DNA of 64,000 nt from Homarus americanus (GCF_018991925.1 NW_024724368.1:1541319-1605318); one strand, 5' to 3'; positions 49,071 to 62,061 are shown, counted from the stretch's first letter. Numbers and translations are program-made. The notes: a model not told the origin generated them from the letters alone.

Positions 49071-49315
49071 GGCGAGTAGTAATGCCAGACTCTGTCGTTG
49101 AGGTGGGCAGGAGGCGAGTAGTCGCCAGACTCTGTCGTTGAGGTGGGCCGAGAGGCGAGTAGTAATGCCAGACCTGTCGTTGAGGTAGGTCGAGGAGGCG
49201 AGTAGTAGACTGTCGTTGAGGTGGGCCGAGAGGCGAGTAGTAATGCCAGACTCGTCGTTGAGGTGGGGTCGAGAGGCGAGTAGTAATGCCAGACTGTCGT
49301 TGAGGTGGGCCGAGA
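49071..49315 (+). repeat. ~42-bp minisatellite, six units
   Basis: The unit contains GGCGAGTAGTAATGCCAGAC and TGTCGTTGAGGTGGGCCGAG. Small internal deletions change unit length from about 30 to 45 bp. Confidence 0.92.
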
Positions 49316-50347
49316 TTTGACCTTTGTTTATACACCTTGGAATACGAGATAATTCTGTCCACCATTACCTAATAGACTGTTGCTGAGGCTGAAGGGGTGA
49401 ACACCGTAATGCCTGTATTTGTAGACGTACTGCTCAGTGCTCTTCCTACCGCATGCGCTTGTCATGCCTGAGTCTGGGGGGGGAGGGGGCCTTCTTAAGG
49501 TGTGTTTACCAGGGAGTTAGCGGAAACTGGTGGGAAATTTCGTGGTATGTTAAGAAGAGGAAACGTTAGGAAACACACGTTCCCAGCAAAAGGTGTTAAA
49601 GTGCCTTGATTTACGATGATAAACCAATAATTAAACACGGTCTGGGGCTTAACTTCTACGCTAGGAATATTTCTTAGAGACAAGTTAAAAGTGTTACTAT
49701 TTCTAAGGACAGATAAATAGATAAACACGTTCTCGTTGGTGTGGTGTGTGAGGTTAGCATTGTGTTGTACTGTAGTGAACGGATGCCGAGTGTACAAGGT
49801 TTCCCAGAAGTGTTGTATGAATCGTCTGTTCAGCTCAGCACACTCCCAGGGCTTGACAGTGTCCCTCCTCTGTCATGTGTTTGTTCACTTCCTGGTGTCC
49901 GTACGTTAACTGTGTTGTTATTGACACATTCTTTACAAAAAAAAATAGAAATTGTTTAATGGCTTCATTTTTAAGGTTCCCGGGGACTTATTTTCGTCGG
50001 TATGTCACGACACACCTAACAGGTCTGAATAAGCTACTGTTCAAAAAATAACATCAACTGTGTTATTAACTCTATACGCTTACTTACAACCAGATTAATT
50101 TCTTTGAGAATATTTGTACAGTTCCTCTCCTAACTGGTGTATAGTGAATGTAATTAATTAGGATGGAGTCTCTAATTCTGATAATAGTTTTATTGTATTT
50201 TGTGTTTAACTGAACCATTTATGTGCAGCCTTATACCAACCTTTGAGTAGGGTCCTGGTGTAATGAAGGCGAGCTTACTTGTTGCCAGCGGTGCCTCACA
50301 GTCTGACTTTCGTAACATCTCTACATGTTTTCAGTTATATGAACATC

Positions 50348-50384
<37 letters not shown>

Positions 50385-51960
50385 GGTGTAAATATAGAAG
50401 GTCAGTGCATGTTCAAGGTAATCTGCTTGTTGAGTGTCTCGTGTTAATTATAGTAGTGTCTGTGGGGCAATATAAAAAGCCTTGATTTTTTTCTCAAGAG
50501 ATTACCGAGTACTATTGTTGTATTATCTCAGACTAATCATTGTTTTTTTTTAACTCGTGTAAGATACCTTGACTTTTCTAGACATTCCTGAGTACTGTTG
50601 TTGCATTTATCTCGGCTGCCTCGTGTGTAAGATGCCTTGATTTTTTTATATTTTTATTATCGTCAAGTACTACTGTTACATTGACCTCAGACACACTGTT
50701 TATACCGAGTATTCAGAACCAAGACCTTTACCCAGAAGCAACAATACAGGTACAGTGAGTCCCCTCAAAAATAGCGACATCTTAATACTGTACCGTGAGT
50801 AGTCTCCTGTGAAGTTGGCTTATTTATTTATTTAGGAACTTACATTCTCCACAGTTCTGCGTGTGGTGATAACCCGTAAACCCGGGTTCGTGAAGACTTC
50901 GCGAAGTGGTGTTAAGTGAGCGTATGTAGTTACGGTAAAGTCTCCGTGTAATTTTTACGCCATTCTCGAGATTGTTTTTTGTGTAGTGAATTACGTGAGT
51001 CATTTAGTAGCTGTGTTAAGTCTCTAGTTACGAGATAAATATTTAATGTATAAACTTTTGAGAATGACGACCTTGAGGAGCACTTCTTTTATAATATATT
51101 CATAGATCCAGAGTTTGTGTTTGTTTGTATAATTGTTGTTGGTGAAGGACAGACAATTGCGCTCAACAGTGGTGTTTTTGTTGTAGCTTCAAGTTCCTTA
51201 TCAGAGCGTAGATAACGGTGGCCTTAGCGTCCCCCCCCCCACTCCTCCTCCCAGTGTATAAGAGAGCTTAGATGAAGGACGTTGTGGTTGTCGTTGGTCT
51301 TTGTGTTCGATTAAGGTGTTTCAGCTGACAGGGGTTATTAAGCACCGTGCACTGAGTCATGTTTCTGACAACACCGCAACACCTAACTCTTAAATATTCA
51401 ACAAATTCAGTGTGAAGGTCAGGAAGAATGTGTTTAGATTTGTACTGGTTGTGATGATGCATTTACCTCAACTACCTGGGATATAAGATTTGTTGTTCCT
51501 CTTCTAAAGGTCAATTTTTTTTAGGGTATTCGATGGTTAGTTTTTGGTCACAGTGATGGAGGTGATCGTCGTACCACAGTAATATTTAAGTCTATCACTT
51601 GTCCATCTTGCAGCTGCTGTAATCCCAGTTATGGATGTGTTACAGTCACTTAAAGTAGAGAATAGCAAGTACAGTATAAGGATAGCCTGTAACTGAGGTG
51701 GATTATGGTGTGTCTGGGAGAGGGGGAGAAGGGAGGGAGTTGAGGTGTGGGAGAGGGGAGGGAGGGAGTGGGCTGGTTGCGTGGTGGTGGTGAGAATTAA
51801 ACAGGTGAAGTCGGCCTTGTAATTTAGAACAGTTTAAGGTGGTGTGGGCAGCACTCCCCATCACGAGAGGTCGAGCATGCGGCCACGGTCACGGAACACG
51901 CTTCACTAATTACCTCTCATGAATTTAGATCTTTTAACCAAACATTTGTTCAGAAAAAAA
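49316..51960. other. Unique DNA, no gene seen
   Basis: It contains (CT)n at 50351-50380, a loose duplication around TTACCGAGTACT/TCGTCAAGTACTAC (50495-50695) and a C10 run near 51231. No gene is supported. Confidence 0.45.
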
Positions 51961-52109
51961 TCATTCGAAGATTAGCCCCACTAGTTTATTTCGCCTTAAG
52001 ATTAACCACCCTAACCTAATAGAACTTAACCCAAATCCCTGAGGTAGCGGCGTTAAGGTGTTTAATCATCAGGTGAAGTAAGCGGAAGGGGGCCAATCTT
52101 CAGGTGATC
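51961..52109. mobile_element. Fold-back MITE-like element, complete copy 2
   Basis: The left arm TCATTCGAAGATTAGCCCCA with TTATTTCGCC and AAGATTAACCACCCTAAC faces the right arm CGTTAAGGTGTTTAATCATC, AGGTGAAGTAAGCGG and CCAATCTTCAGGTGATC. Loop of about 37 bp. Noncoding. Arms are inverted and roughly 80 percent alike by eye. Confidence 0.85.
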
Positions 52110-52303
52110 CAAAAATGCGTACAGGTACAGTGAACTCCACACTATAAGTTAGGTGGCGCCTCATACACTCTGTGCCGTTGGTTACATATGGTGGTGCCTC
52201 AACCTATTACATGCAATTATCTTCCTCTATTTTTCCGGTTATTTAACGTCTACCCCTCATGTTCAGTTTTTTTAATTGCTTATATTAATACATAATACAC
52301 TGC

Positions 52304-52391
52304 CATACATACATACATGCATGCATTCATACATACATACATACATACATACATACATACATACATACATACATACATACATACATACATA
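52304..52391. repeat. (ATAC)n microsatellite
   Basis: About 20 ATAC units with one GCATGCATTC interruption near the left end. Confidence 0.95.
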
Positions 52392-52569
52392 AAGTATTGA
52401 GATTTTCGCATCTTCGTCGGTCACTTTATATTTACAGCAAGACACAAGTGTTCCACGAAAACATCACTTAGGGATTTTTAATTGCTTCATCTTGAGTTAA
52501 TGTGTTCAGAGGAGAGACGATGGTTAAGTGTTTGTTATGGTGAGGTGAATGTTAAGTGGCGTTCACCAG

Positions 52570-52765
52570 GTTGACACTTAAAATGGGGGGGGGTGAAGAT
52601 GTTGACACTTACAATGAAGAGGGGGAAGGACGCTTAAGATAGAGAGGTGGGGGGTGTTGACGCTTAAGATGGAGAGGGGGAAGGGGGGTGTTGACGCTTA
52701 AGATAGAGAGGGAGGAAGGGGGGGTGTTGACGCCTAAGATGGAGAGGGGGGAAGGGGTGTTGCGA
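52570..52765 (+). repeat. ~35-45-bp minisatellite, about five units
   Basis: GTGTTGACGCTTAAGATGGA with GAGGGGGAAGG recurs with small length changes. G-rich on +. Confidence 0.88.
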
Positions 52766-53786
52766 GGTTAGAGAAGGGTGGTGATGTGTGGAGGACGAGG
52801 TCAACACTGGCGTAGTGCGCGAAGACGCCGTCGTCATTGTTTGGTCAACGTGACGCTCCAACTGTGTCTACACCGTCGCTAGCCTTGACCACCCTTAGCT
52901 AGGTACTGAGGCCTTCCTCTCCTCACCTGCAGTGCTTAAGAAACACTGAAATTGATGTAGATGATTCATTTAATCTTTATATCGTTAGTTAGTTTATTAT
53001 ATATTGAGGCGGGGACTGGTGAAGTGGTGGCAGGATCCACTCGTAAAGAACCTCTTGAGTTTATATTTAGAGTGTTAACAAGGTGTTTTATGGGGAAGTC
53101 TTAGACCCGCGCCTCATATTTCAGTATTTCTCCTACACAGTCATATCCACTTCAGGTTTTGAGCTGCACCTGTGGGAGGAGTGTTGAGGTGCATGACTGA
53201 CCACTCCGGCGTGAATTAAGTCTCTCATCATGACATATTCTTGTCTCCCGCTGCCTCCTCTACCTTGCATTTCTACACTGTGTACTTTTGTAGGCATATT
53301 ATACCACATTATGCCTTTGTATGTTGGTGCACACGAATGACAACCTTAGTATATGTTCTTCAGTGTTTGTTTACAATGTGTGTAATAAGATTTTGTTTTC
53401 TTTCCCAGGTACGTTGATGGTGTGACAGCCGATAAGGACTAGTTAAGTATTGTGTGTTACCTGATCCCGGTAAGTCCGCGTCGTGTATCCAGCCTTGTTG
53501 TGGTCATGTTGTCCCGGAGGTTCTTAATGTGTTGTACCGGATCTTGGTGGCCCGGTCTGTGTATTTTCGTCCAGTTCGGTCCACACTCTTGCCCGGGTGC
53601 TTATCGTCCCTCTTTCCGTCGCCTCTCTTACATGTTCTACCAGTTCTTGCTGGCCCGGTCCATGTTGTTGACCGGGTTCTTTTCACTCTTCACTCTTACA
53701 CTAAAAAACCTAAGGGTTCATAATTACCAGGGGTTCATAGTTACTACGATACTTTTTTGTTTAAACGTGTGTATGTGATAATAAAA
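52766..53786. other. Unique DNA, no gene seen
   Basis: A good acceptor-like tract (TTTGTTTTCTTTCCCAG) ends at 53408, but the sequence after it does not keep a convincing frame. 53500-53660 has repeated GCCCGGTC- and CCGGG-type words. No gene is supported. Confidence 0.4.
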
Positions 53787-54075
53787 ATATTAATAATTAA
53801 CGGTTTATTGAACAAGTTTTGCAGCCCGAAGGCTGAAAATATACATTTGATAAAAATGACTTATTACATACAAAGACATGGGGTAGGTGGGTCGTTTAAC
53901 AAAAGCTTTCATTCCTGAAAGAAGATGGAATATGAATTTCACATAAAAAAATATTATAGTTTACAGTTGATGGCCCGGACCTGGGCTGGTCATTGAGACA
54001 CCAGGTGGTGTGGTGTTCACGTGGTGTAGTAACTCGTCCTCGGGTGTTGATATGAAGGGCCATACGTGGTCATGG
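53787..54075 (-). mobile_element. Non-LTR retroelement 3' end, longest noncoding copy
   Basis: On + it opens TAATTAACGGTTTATTGAAC and contains GCAGCCCGAAGGCTG, GGTAGGTGGGTCGTTTAACA and ACTCGTCCTCGGGTGTTGAT. It is an inverted match to 41496-41759 over nearly its full length. A short GTGTGTATGTG stretch precedes it on the tail side. Confidence 0.85.
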
Positions 54076-54481
54076 GACACCGTGTGGTGTGGGGTGGTGT
54101 CACAATACCTCATTCTCTGCTAGGTGGTGTTGTATTATCTCGTAGTCAGGTGAATAGCCGGCCCTCTGTTGTTCCCAGGGTGGACGAATAAGTACCTCCT
54201 GGTCAGAAATTGGTGGTCAGTTCCCAGGGGTGCTTATCTCACTGGTGGGTCACAGCTCTCGCTGGCACTGTCTAGTGCTGAATTCACTGACTTAAACACT
54301 GTTCATCACTGATCCCACTCCTTTCCGAAACGAAATGTCACTTTTGATTATGTTGATATCCCGGTGATGAGGATGGGTCGGGGAGAGGGAATTCAGGAAT
54401 GGGCCGACATGGCCAAGGGGGGGCAGCTGCTCAGCGGGAGCAGCGCCTGAATAGGTCTTGACCCTATGGTGGTCAAGGATG

Positions 54482-54483
<2 letters not shown>

Positions 54484-54541
<58 letters not shown>
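54484..54541. repeat. (GT)29 microsatellite
   Basis: Uninterrupted GT dinucleotide, 58 bp. Confidence 0.96.
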
Positions 54542-54544
<3 letters not shown>

Positions 54545-54705
54545 CCTCTGCACCTAAAACTTGTACCAAAATAATTATTGAGTGTTGGGGCGATATGTAT
54601 CTATCTCGCCAACACACTTGAGGGTTTTTAGTTTATGAAAGTTCAGGGGTTCAGAGTTGGCATGACACTGACTTTTAAAACCAGAACCACCCTGTTAACA
54701 TCTTC

Positions 54706-54708
<3 letters not shown>

Positions 54709-54740
<32 letters not shown>
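54709..54740. repeat. (AC)16 microsatellite
   Basis: Uninterrupted AC dinucleotide directly followed by a 40-bp retroelement tip. Confidence 0.95.
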
Positions 54741-54744
<4 letters not shown>

Positions 54745-54780
54745 CTTTTTTCAATAAACCGTTAATTATTATTATTATTA
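54741..54780 (+). mobile_element. Minimal retroelement 3' tip within (AC)n
   Basis: TTTTTTCAATAAACCG and TTAATTATTATTATTATTA are the last 40 bp of the family seen at 41759. AC repeat lies on both sides (54709-54740 and ACACAC after the tail), so this is an extremely 5'-truncated insertion. Confidence 0.8.
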
Positions 54781-54820
54781 CACACGTTCGTAATTTTGAA
54801 CCCCTGGGTTGACCCCGTGA

Positions 54821-54840
54821 CCTCTCTCTCTCTCTCTCAA

Positions 54841-54934
<94 letters not shown>
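54821..54934. repeat. (CT)n followed by (AT)46
   Basis: CTCTCT at 54821-54838, then 92 bp of uninterrupted TA dinucleotide at 54843-54934. Confidence 0.95.
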
Positions 54935-54936
<2 letters not shown>

Positions 54937-55640
54937 GCGACTGTGTAGAATTTGTCGTATTTTTATCTTACTAATTGTCCGTCATTATCAATAAATAAAT
55001 CCGAGTCTGGATGCAGATTTCAAGCTGCTTTGTATTGGGTGTTTGCACAACTATCGAGGAGGGGAAGACGCAGTGTAATGGTGTGTAGTAAGTTTGTAGG
55101 ACTTTTGACGGATAAAAACTTCAACGTCTTGACGAGGGCACAAATATGAATGCTAAGTTGAAGTGGTTTTATATTTAGCGGTTTTCAGTGTCATCGTGGC
55201 TGGAATACACACTATTTGTTCACACACTGTTTACTGTACTGGGAGACCCAGCAGGATGTAGGACACGGGTGCCTCACACATCCCTACCTCCCTGTCCCCT
55301 CCCTACCACACGAGTATGGGAGACACTGGGGCCGCGTAAACACACAATTTTCACTCAATGCTGAGGTAGAAGACCCACGAAGAGCGTCAAGAGGCTGGGA
55401 ATCAAGAAGGCCTTGGCGGTCCTGCTGTAAATCATTAAATAAAAAGGACAAAGACAGCGACTCAGAGTTTTGGAATGATTAAAAATATTTCTGGAGATTA
55501 TCCAACATCGAATTAATGATTTTGTGGCATTATGTAAAGGGTTGTCTTTTACTTCACCTCCAGACGTGTGACAGGGAGTGGGTCAGTGTTGTCGCAGGAT
55601 GGAGGTGTGGTTGAGGAGGGCACTCACAGGCACAGGTGTA
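54935..55640. other. Unique DNA, no gene seen
   Basis: The 88-codon frame at 55216-55482 has no recognisable domain. No gene is supported. Confidence 0.4.
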
Positions 55641-55977
55641 ATCAGGTGGTACATGGTAGTAATCAGATGGTACTTGGTAGTAATCAGGTGGTACATGGTA
55701 GTAATCAGGTGGTACTTGGTAGTAATCAGGTGGTACTTGGTAGGAATCAAGTGGTACTTGGTGGTTATCAGGTGGTACTTGGTAGGAATCAGGTGGTACA
55801 TGGTAGTAATCAGGTGGTACATGGTAGTAATCAGATGGTACTTGGTAGTAATCAGGTGGTACATGGTAGTAATCAGGTGGTACTTGGTAGTAATCAGGTG
55901 GTACTTGGTAGGAATCAAGTGGTACTTGGTGGTTATCAGGTGGTACTTGGTAGGAATCAGGTGGTACTTTCCAAGAT
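55641..55977 (+). repeat. 21-bp minisatellite in a 168-bp higher-order repeat
   Basis: Sixteen 21-bp units of the form ATCAGGTGGTACTTGGTAGT are arranged as two consecutive blocks of eight. The order of variants (ACATGG or ACTTGG, TAGT or TAGG, CAGG, CAGA or CAAG) is the same in both blocks, and the offset between equivalent units is 168 bp (for example 55641 and 55809). The period keeps all frames open on both strands; the frames are artefacts. Confidence 0.95.
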
Positions 55978-58875
55978 TGTCTCAGGGTCTGGGTTCTCAA
56001 GACTCTCGCATTTCACCTCCACCTGTGACAAGTTGAGGCGGGAAGGAGTACCGGTGACCACTTGATTGTGAGTGCCCTTGGGGGTATGAGTGTACCGGAG
56101 TGAGAGGAATGACCAGTCTGTGTGACGGTCCTGGCGGAGTGGTGAGGAGTGGAGGGGTCAGGAGTATAAATACACGTCTGACAGCCACATGTCTCAGGCA
56201 TAAAGACTTGCCCACCCATACCAGAATACCGAGTGTTTACTAAAGGAGACCTGGCAACACACTCCAAGAGGGATGTCCAGGTCAACGTTTGCAGCACCCA
56301 AGAGAGGGAGGTGTGAATGTATGTGTGAGGGAGGGAGGTAGGCACTCACACACTGCGACACCTACATATTTAAAGCTTGGTGCATGCCAACCACACGTGT
56401 GTTTACGTGCCTAATGCGACCAGTTGGGGCCGGTGTCACGTTTATCGTCGCACACCGTGTTTTGAGTTAGATATATGTGAACCTCGCACGTCTCGCACGT
56501 TCCACAGATAAACACGATCCAGCATATGTGTGTGTATGTATGTGTGTGTCATAGTTTGTACAGTGTATCATAGGTAAACGCCACCTGGTCTACAGGAGGA
56601 ACACACTGGAGGCGATGCGCTCATCGGATGCGATAATGTGTACCTCGTGTTAAACGTACCTTACCCCTTGTGTGCTGGGTCGCTCGCCTCTGAGCTGAAT
56701 AAAATCATCTGTCATTAGCCAATAAAATGTCAAAAATGGCGTCCCCATAGTGAAGGGGTTAAAACACTTGGTGTATTGTCTTCACAAATACTTGAATCTA
56801 TGATGCATTTATTCGTATATTTATCAACTGTACTTCTCTCACGTTACGAGATGCAGTGTATAATTAATTTAAGAGTTGTAGAACAGTTTACATTCTAATT
56901 TATGTTAGAGCCACTTAGAGACCCCAGCATAATTATTGCTACGAATGATGTTGATAATTTATATTTTAGATCACTTCCTCGCGCAAATTCCTACTAACCT
57001 TCGTACAAGAAGCATAATTTTGATGAGTAAGCTGGCGGTGCTGGACCAACCCTTCGATTGTGTGGCGCACTGTACGCCAAGGTGGTGGAGTACCTCACTA
57101 CCTGTTGAACACTTAAAGAGTCGGAATCAGCACCTACCTATCTAGCACCGCTGGGTGTAGCAGGAAATGGTTTGTATGATTTAAAGGAAAAATATATTAA
57201 TAGCATTAAATCTCGCACCAAATTCTGAAGTGACAGTAACTTTGATACACTCATGTGTGGACGAAGGATTATTTAGCCATAACCTGTTTAAGGCTTTTGG
57301 AATTTGTATCTCGGGAATACTTGGTAATACTCTGTAGGTATTTATCAAGAATGTTTAAGGGCTAAGATCATGCATGTCACCCGCTGTCAGGGACAAATTT
57401 TAAGCGAGTAAATATGCCGGGTACCTGTCTAGAAGCCACTACACGTCCTAAATATCAATGCTTTTGACTTGGCATGTGTGGAATTGTGTCATCTTGGCAA
57501 AACATCTTTCTTACATATGTTCAGTCGGGCTGGGTGTTTTGGGGTAAATATGCTGTAATTTATTTTTAGTCATGTTCAGGGGGACAGTGCATCATAGTTA
57601 CACGTGTTGTGGGAAGACAGTAGATTTATATTGTACCCAGTGTGTGGAGGGACATTACATCTGATTGTCAAACATTAGAGGTGAATAAACCCGATTATCC
57701 TTTAGGTTGGAGGGGTCAGGGCCTATGATGGAGAGACAGTATTAAGTTCTCAAGCAGGGAATTGGTAAATACAGTGGCCTTTTAAAACATGATAAAACAT
57801 TATAATTGATCCTGACTCATGTTCATAAGGGTAATGCGTCCGAATCTCTGAAACTGGTAACACAAAACGCGCGACATTTACTTCTCACACACGTTGGCTG
57901 GGGGAGGGGGGTGGGGTCAAAGCCTCTTGATATTTGAGCGTATTTAGAGAACTAATACAGCTGATGTTGAATCATGTGTGACAAGTAAACATCAGGGAGG
58001 GACCTGTTGGCACGTCTTTAGGGAGCGTGGCTGGCTTCCTGTGTGTGCTGGGACGGCTCTGATTAGATAGGTTGGGGGGGGGGGGTTGCACTCCACCACA
58101 CACGGAGAGGAAATACTGGTGGACCCCAAGTGATAGTGGGTCATCTTGTGGCTATGAAGACGTTAGTAAAAATTGGGGTGCTGCTTTTTGCATTATCAAG
58201 TAAAGCGCCAGGTTATGATCGTGTGCTGATGAACACTCTGGGACTAAAGTGGACAGCTACACGGAACCTAAAACTAGTGACTTCTGGCAAGGAGGAAAAT
58301 TTTTAAACTGAAATAGGGGTACCTAACCGTATGTGACTTTAAAGTAATATTTTGATTTTGAATCTTATTAAACTTCTTATTTTATCACATGATTTTGACT
58401 TATGTTTTTCTCATTGCCATGTGGCTGTCCAAGACTTTTGTCCTAGATTGTACTTACTGATGCGCCCGTGTAAATGTACAATTACTCACAGTTCCATTGA
58501 CCTCCCGCTGACTCTCGAACTCGCAATTTTACCTGGCAGGTTAAGTAGGGCTGTATGTAATGAGGATTGTGATTGGTGGATCTATTTTCGGCTGTATCAC
58601 TGTCAGGATAATATTAAACAATCCAAAGGTAGCATTTTTATAATAATAAACTATTCCTCATTATTTAATATCATGCCAGGTTTCCAAATGTTCGTATATT
58701 TGCTTCTATAATGAAGAAAATTATATTAATGAATTGGCAACGCCACTACAACCACGACTGCCACAAGATCCTTGCGGCAAGTTTCAAAACTACATACTCC
58801 TCAAAGTTTTATCTTGAGTATTTCATGAAAGTAGCAATTCCCTTTACAATGTGAGCATTATATAATATAATTTGA

Positions 58876-58878
<3 letters not shown>
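55978..58878. other. Unique DNA, no gene seen
   Basis: No supported gene. AGTACCTCACTACCTGTT near 57087 resembles part of the decayed SINE at 29319. A 119-codon + frame at 58352-58711 is AT-rich and has no motif. Confidence 0.45.
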
Positions 58879-58951
<73 letters not shown>

Positions 58952-58982
58952 CGTGCGTGCGTGTGTGTGTGTGTGTGTGTGT
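58879..58982. repeat. (GT)n microsatellite with (GC) interruption
   Basis: About 100 bp of GT dinucleotide, interrupted near 58947-58962 by CGTGCGTGCGTGCG. Confidence 0.96.
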
Positions 58983-59239
58983 ACATATCAAATATCCGAA
59001 ATTGTGTAAACTACTGCACAATATCTACTCACATTGTAAAGAAATTAATCCCCCCTCGTCCGCGTTTAACATGGCGGTATATTAAAGATTAGTATGTTGA
59101 CTTTTCCCCCCTAAATGGGGATATGGAGACGTGTGTGGTTAAGGTATCGCCTCAGTGCAGATTTGATGGTGTCCTTTAAGTTCAGTGTTTTAATGGTTTA
59201 TCACATAACCAGTTGAGGGGGATTTATTGCATGAACCTT

Positions 59240-59450
59240 TGGAGGCGAGCTGGTGGTAATGGTTATTGAGGGGTAATGGTGGTGGTTGTAGTTGTGGTGC
59301 CAGTTATTGAGGTGAGGTGGTGGTGGAGAGAATGATGTTGAAGGATGGTGGAAATGTGATTTTGTTGGTGATTATTGAGGGTGGAGATACAGTGGTGGTG
59401 GTACCGGTTGTTGAGGCGTGGTGGTGGTGTGGACATTGGCTGACGATGGT
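59240..59450 (+). repeat. Degenerate GGTGGT-rich repeat
   Basis: TTATTGAGG and GGTGGTGG words alternate with irregular spacing. Low complexity, no gene. Confidence 0.65.
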
Positions 59451-59999
59451 CACGACTGGGTTGCAGTTCGTCGCCTCCTCCTCCTCCCGCCCAGCCGCCG
59501 GTAACCTGTGTGTGTGGTGAACCCGTCCAAACAAGAGGAGGCGACTCCCCCACCAGGTACTGCTTTGTTAGTGCTGGAGGGGGAGAGGAACGGGGGAGCT
59601 GAGAGCGGTGGTGAAGGCGAGGGATGTTCTCGTTGCCAGAGCCCTATACTTTATTCAGTGTTATCGTCCCATAATCATCCTATATATAAATGGCTTTTTT
59701 TGTCATGCACTCTGGACCTGTGATGCTGAGCCAAGTAAATGTGTGAAAATTATAAGGTATTCTTCGCTAAATCATTGTCATTGTCATCCTGAGCTGCTTT
59801 GTCATGCATCTTCCCTGCCCACCGAGCGACTCACTGGTCTCTTGATGGGTCTTCTGTTACCTCGTGGGGTCTCGTTGGACCACTGCTGGGTGTGTTATGG
59901 ATAAAGATGTAATGAGCGATAGAAAAAGAGAAAGATTAAGTAATATGAAGTGTGTTAACGTTGTGTGGACCACAAGGGAAGATTTAGTTTTCGGCTCCT

Positions 60000-60192
60000 G
60001 GTGGCAGTGGTAGTCGTAATGGTGGTGGTGGTAGTAGTGGCAGAAGTGATGGGGGTAGTAGTAGTGATGTTGGTGGTAGTAATGATGGTTGGTATTGGTG
60101 GTAGTAATGATGGTTGTTATTGGTGTTGGTGGTAGTAATGATGTTGGTGTTGGTGGTAGTAATGATGGTTGGTATTGGTGGTAGTAATGACG
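60000..60192 (+). repeat. Minisatellite of GGTGGTAGTAATGATG units
   Basis: GGTGGTAGTAATGATGGTTG and GTATTGGTGTTGGT recur with period near 33-36 bp, about five units after a more irregular left part. Confidence 0.88.
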
Positions 60193-60861
60193 ATAGCTGG
60201 AGGTGAATGATCGTCTCTCCACTTACACTGCTCTGTTTTTTATAATTGTAATGAATCTGCATATGTCACCTCCTCTCTGTGTCCTGTTGTCAAGTACCGT
60301 TTGTTCCCTTGTTATTCTGTTTTATCTGTTGTTTCGTCTCTTCCCAACCAGCTGCTGATCCTCTTTCTCATGCTCCTCTTCTTTCTCTTGCTGCTCCCTA
60401 TTTATTTGGTTTCTCCTCTTACAATTGCTTCACCTCCCTCCCACCAGCATCTTCGTCTCTTCCTTCTCCTCTTCTTCCTCTTTCCTCTCGCTGTCAGGAG
60501 AGAGGGAAGGTGGAAAAGAGGTGGAGAGGTGAATGTACCCGGATCACACACACACACACCTCCTAGCGTTGTGTTTATTGACTCGTTCAGTCGTGAAGAC
60601 ATTGAATTGGTGGTGACGCATCGTGACTGGCTCACGCACTCCAGGCCTTGCAGTACCGCTTGCTTCTTCATTATCATCAAGTCATCGTTGTTGTCATCAA
60701 CCTGTATCATTGCACTGCTGGATGGAGGCTCCCCCCCCCCCTTATGCTAATACGTTTTTGTCTTAGGGTTCGCTGCCCATTGAGTAACGCGGAACTTCCT
60801 TACCTTTATGTCACTATGGTGGTCCATGTTTGTCATTGTGGCTTCTTATACTGTACTGTAC
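60193..60861. other. Unique and pyrimidine-rich DNA, no gene seen
   Basis: 60300-60500 is rich in CTCTTC/TTCCTC, giving Leu/Phe/Ser frames on +. A C10 run lies near 60731. No gene is supported. Confidence 0.45.
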
Positions 60862-60902
60862 TAATAGTAATAACAATTAACGGTTTCTTGAACAATATAG
60901 CA

Positions 60903-60905
<3 letters not shown>
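60862..60905 (-). mobile_element. Minimal retroelement 3' tip beside (GT)n
   Basis: TAATAGTAATAACAATTAACGG and GTTTCTTGAACAATA are an inverted match to the family tip. The (GT)n tract starts directly at its truncated 5' side. The tail side is not GT here. Confidence 0.65.

Positions 60906-60980
<75 letters not shown>
60906..60980. repeat. (GT)n microsatellite
   Basis: Uninterrupted GT dinucleotide of about 75 bp. Confidence 0.96.
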
Positions 60981-60982
<2 letters not shown>

Positions 60983-61392
60983 TAACCTGATAAATACATT
61001 ATTTTTTGTCTTCTCATAACATTAAAATAATATTTACAAAAATCCTCTCCATCATGGAAATAAGAGCACCAGATTGGCTATTTACCTCTATTTTAAAACA
61101 CTGATTTATAATGATGGAAATGCGTAACTATTAAAACAGTTAACCGTATTAGGAAAATAAAGAGTTACGGTAGTCATTTTGATTTTCAGGGCCTCAGTAT
61201 ACTGCACTATACGTAATGTACAGTACGCCACAGAAGATAAGTTTTTCTTAGTTCAAATATGGTTATGTTAAGCATCTGTTGCTAGCTTGCCGGAAGAGAG
61301 AGAGATTAAACAAACATGGCTCAGCGTGATCCCCCTAGTGTATACGGGATGCTGGTGCCTGGTTTGTGTGTGTTTTATGTTTACTCAAGAAG

Positions 61393-61396
<4 letters not shown>

Positions 61397-61471
<75 letters not shown>
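61397..61471. repeat. (GT)n microsatellite
   Basis: Uninterrupted GT dinucleotide of about 75 bp. Cys-Val frames across it are artefacts. Confidence 0.96.
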
Positions 61472-61474
<3 letters not shown>

Positions 61475-62061
61475 GCCACTTACCAAGATGGGTACCATGC
61501 TCCTGGAAGTTCAGCAGAGTGCTAAGGGGATAATGTTGGGTGACGGTGATGAATGAATTATTATCAGAATAGACATGGGGGTTGTGTGGAGTCCATCAGT
61601 TGTCGGTGGCAGTATTACCGTACTGTTAGGTAACTAAAGGTTAGCTAATTCTCATGTTAGTGTTTGGAGATGAGTTATTGGAGATAATAAAGTCTCACAT
61701 GATAATTGTAGGTAACTGGTTAAACATTTTTCAAACGGACACTTTCTGTTGGCAGCAGTTGTTGTCGAGGATATATCTACACCAAGAAACCATGGCACGT
61801 AGGCTCAAGAAGCCAGATGTCACCCTCTAACGCCACGCCCACTGAAGCTACCTGATTCTAGGAAGACGTGTGTCAGCGACCAGTGTGTGTATTGTATTGT
61901 ATTCATCACTACCTGTGGTGGTGACGGCGGCGGCGGAGAGGAGTACAGGTGTGGGTGAGAAGCACATTGCCACATACACTCAGGAGGACCATCCGCACCT
62001 CACCGCCTCCAGTCAGTGAGGGTCGTGGCCGTGCTTGCTGGTGTTATGTGTTGCTCTCCAG
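61472..62061. other. Unique DNA, increasingly GC-rich to the right
   Basis: No gene is supported. 61850-62060 is richer in GC (including GGCGGCGGCGG near 61927), which could fit a promoter-proximal region. Confidence 0.4.

Noticed and set aside
53391..53470. Exon after the TTTGTTTTCTTTCCCAG tract
   Set aside because: The acceptor looks good, but the following sequence meets stops in all useful frames before a plausible donor.
55641..55977. CRISPR-like array
   Set aside because: Units are contiguous 21-bp repeats without spacers, and the genome is clearly animal.
55554..56065. Tyr/Pro or Val/Ile/Trp-rich repeat proteins of 111-165 codons
   Set aside because: The 21-bp period keeps several frames open on both strands at once.
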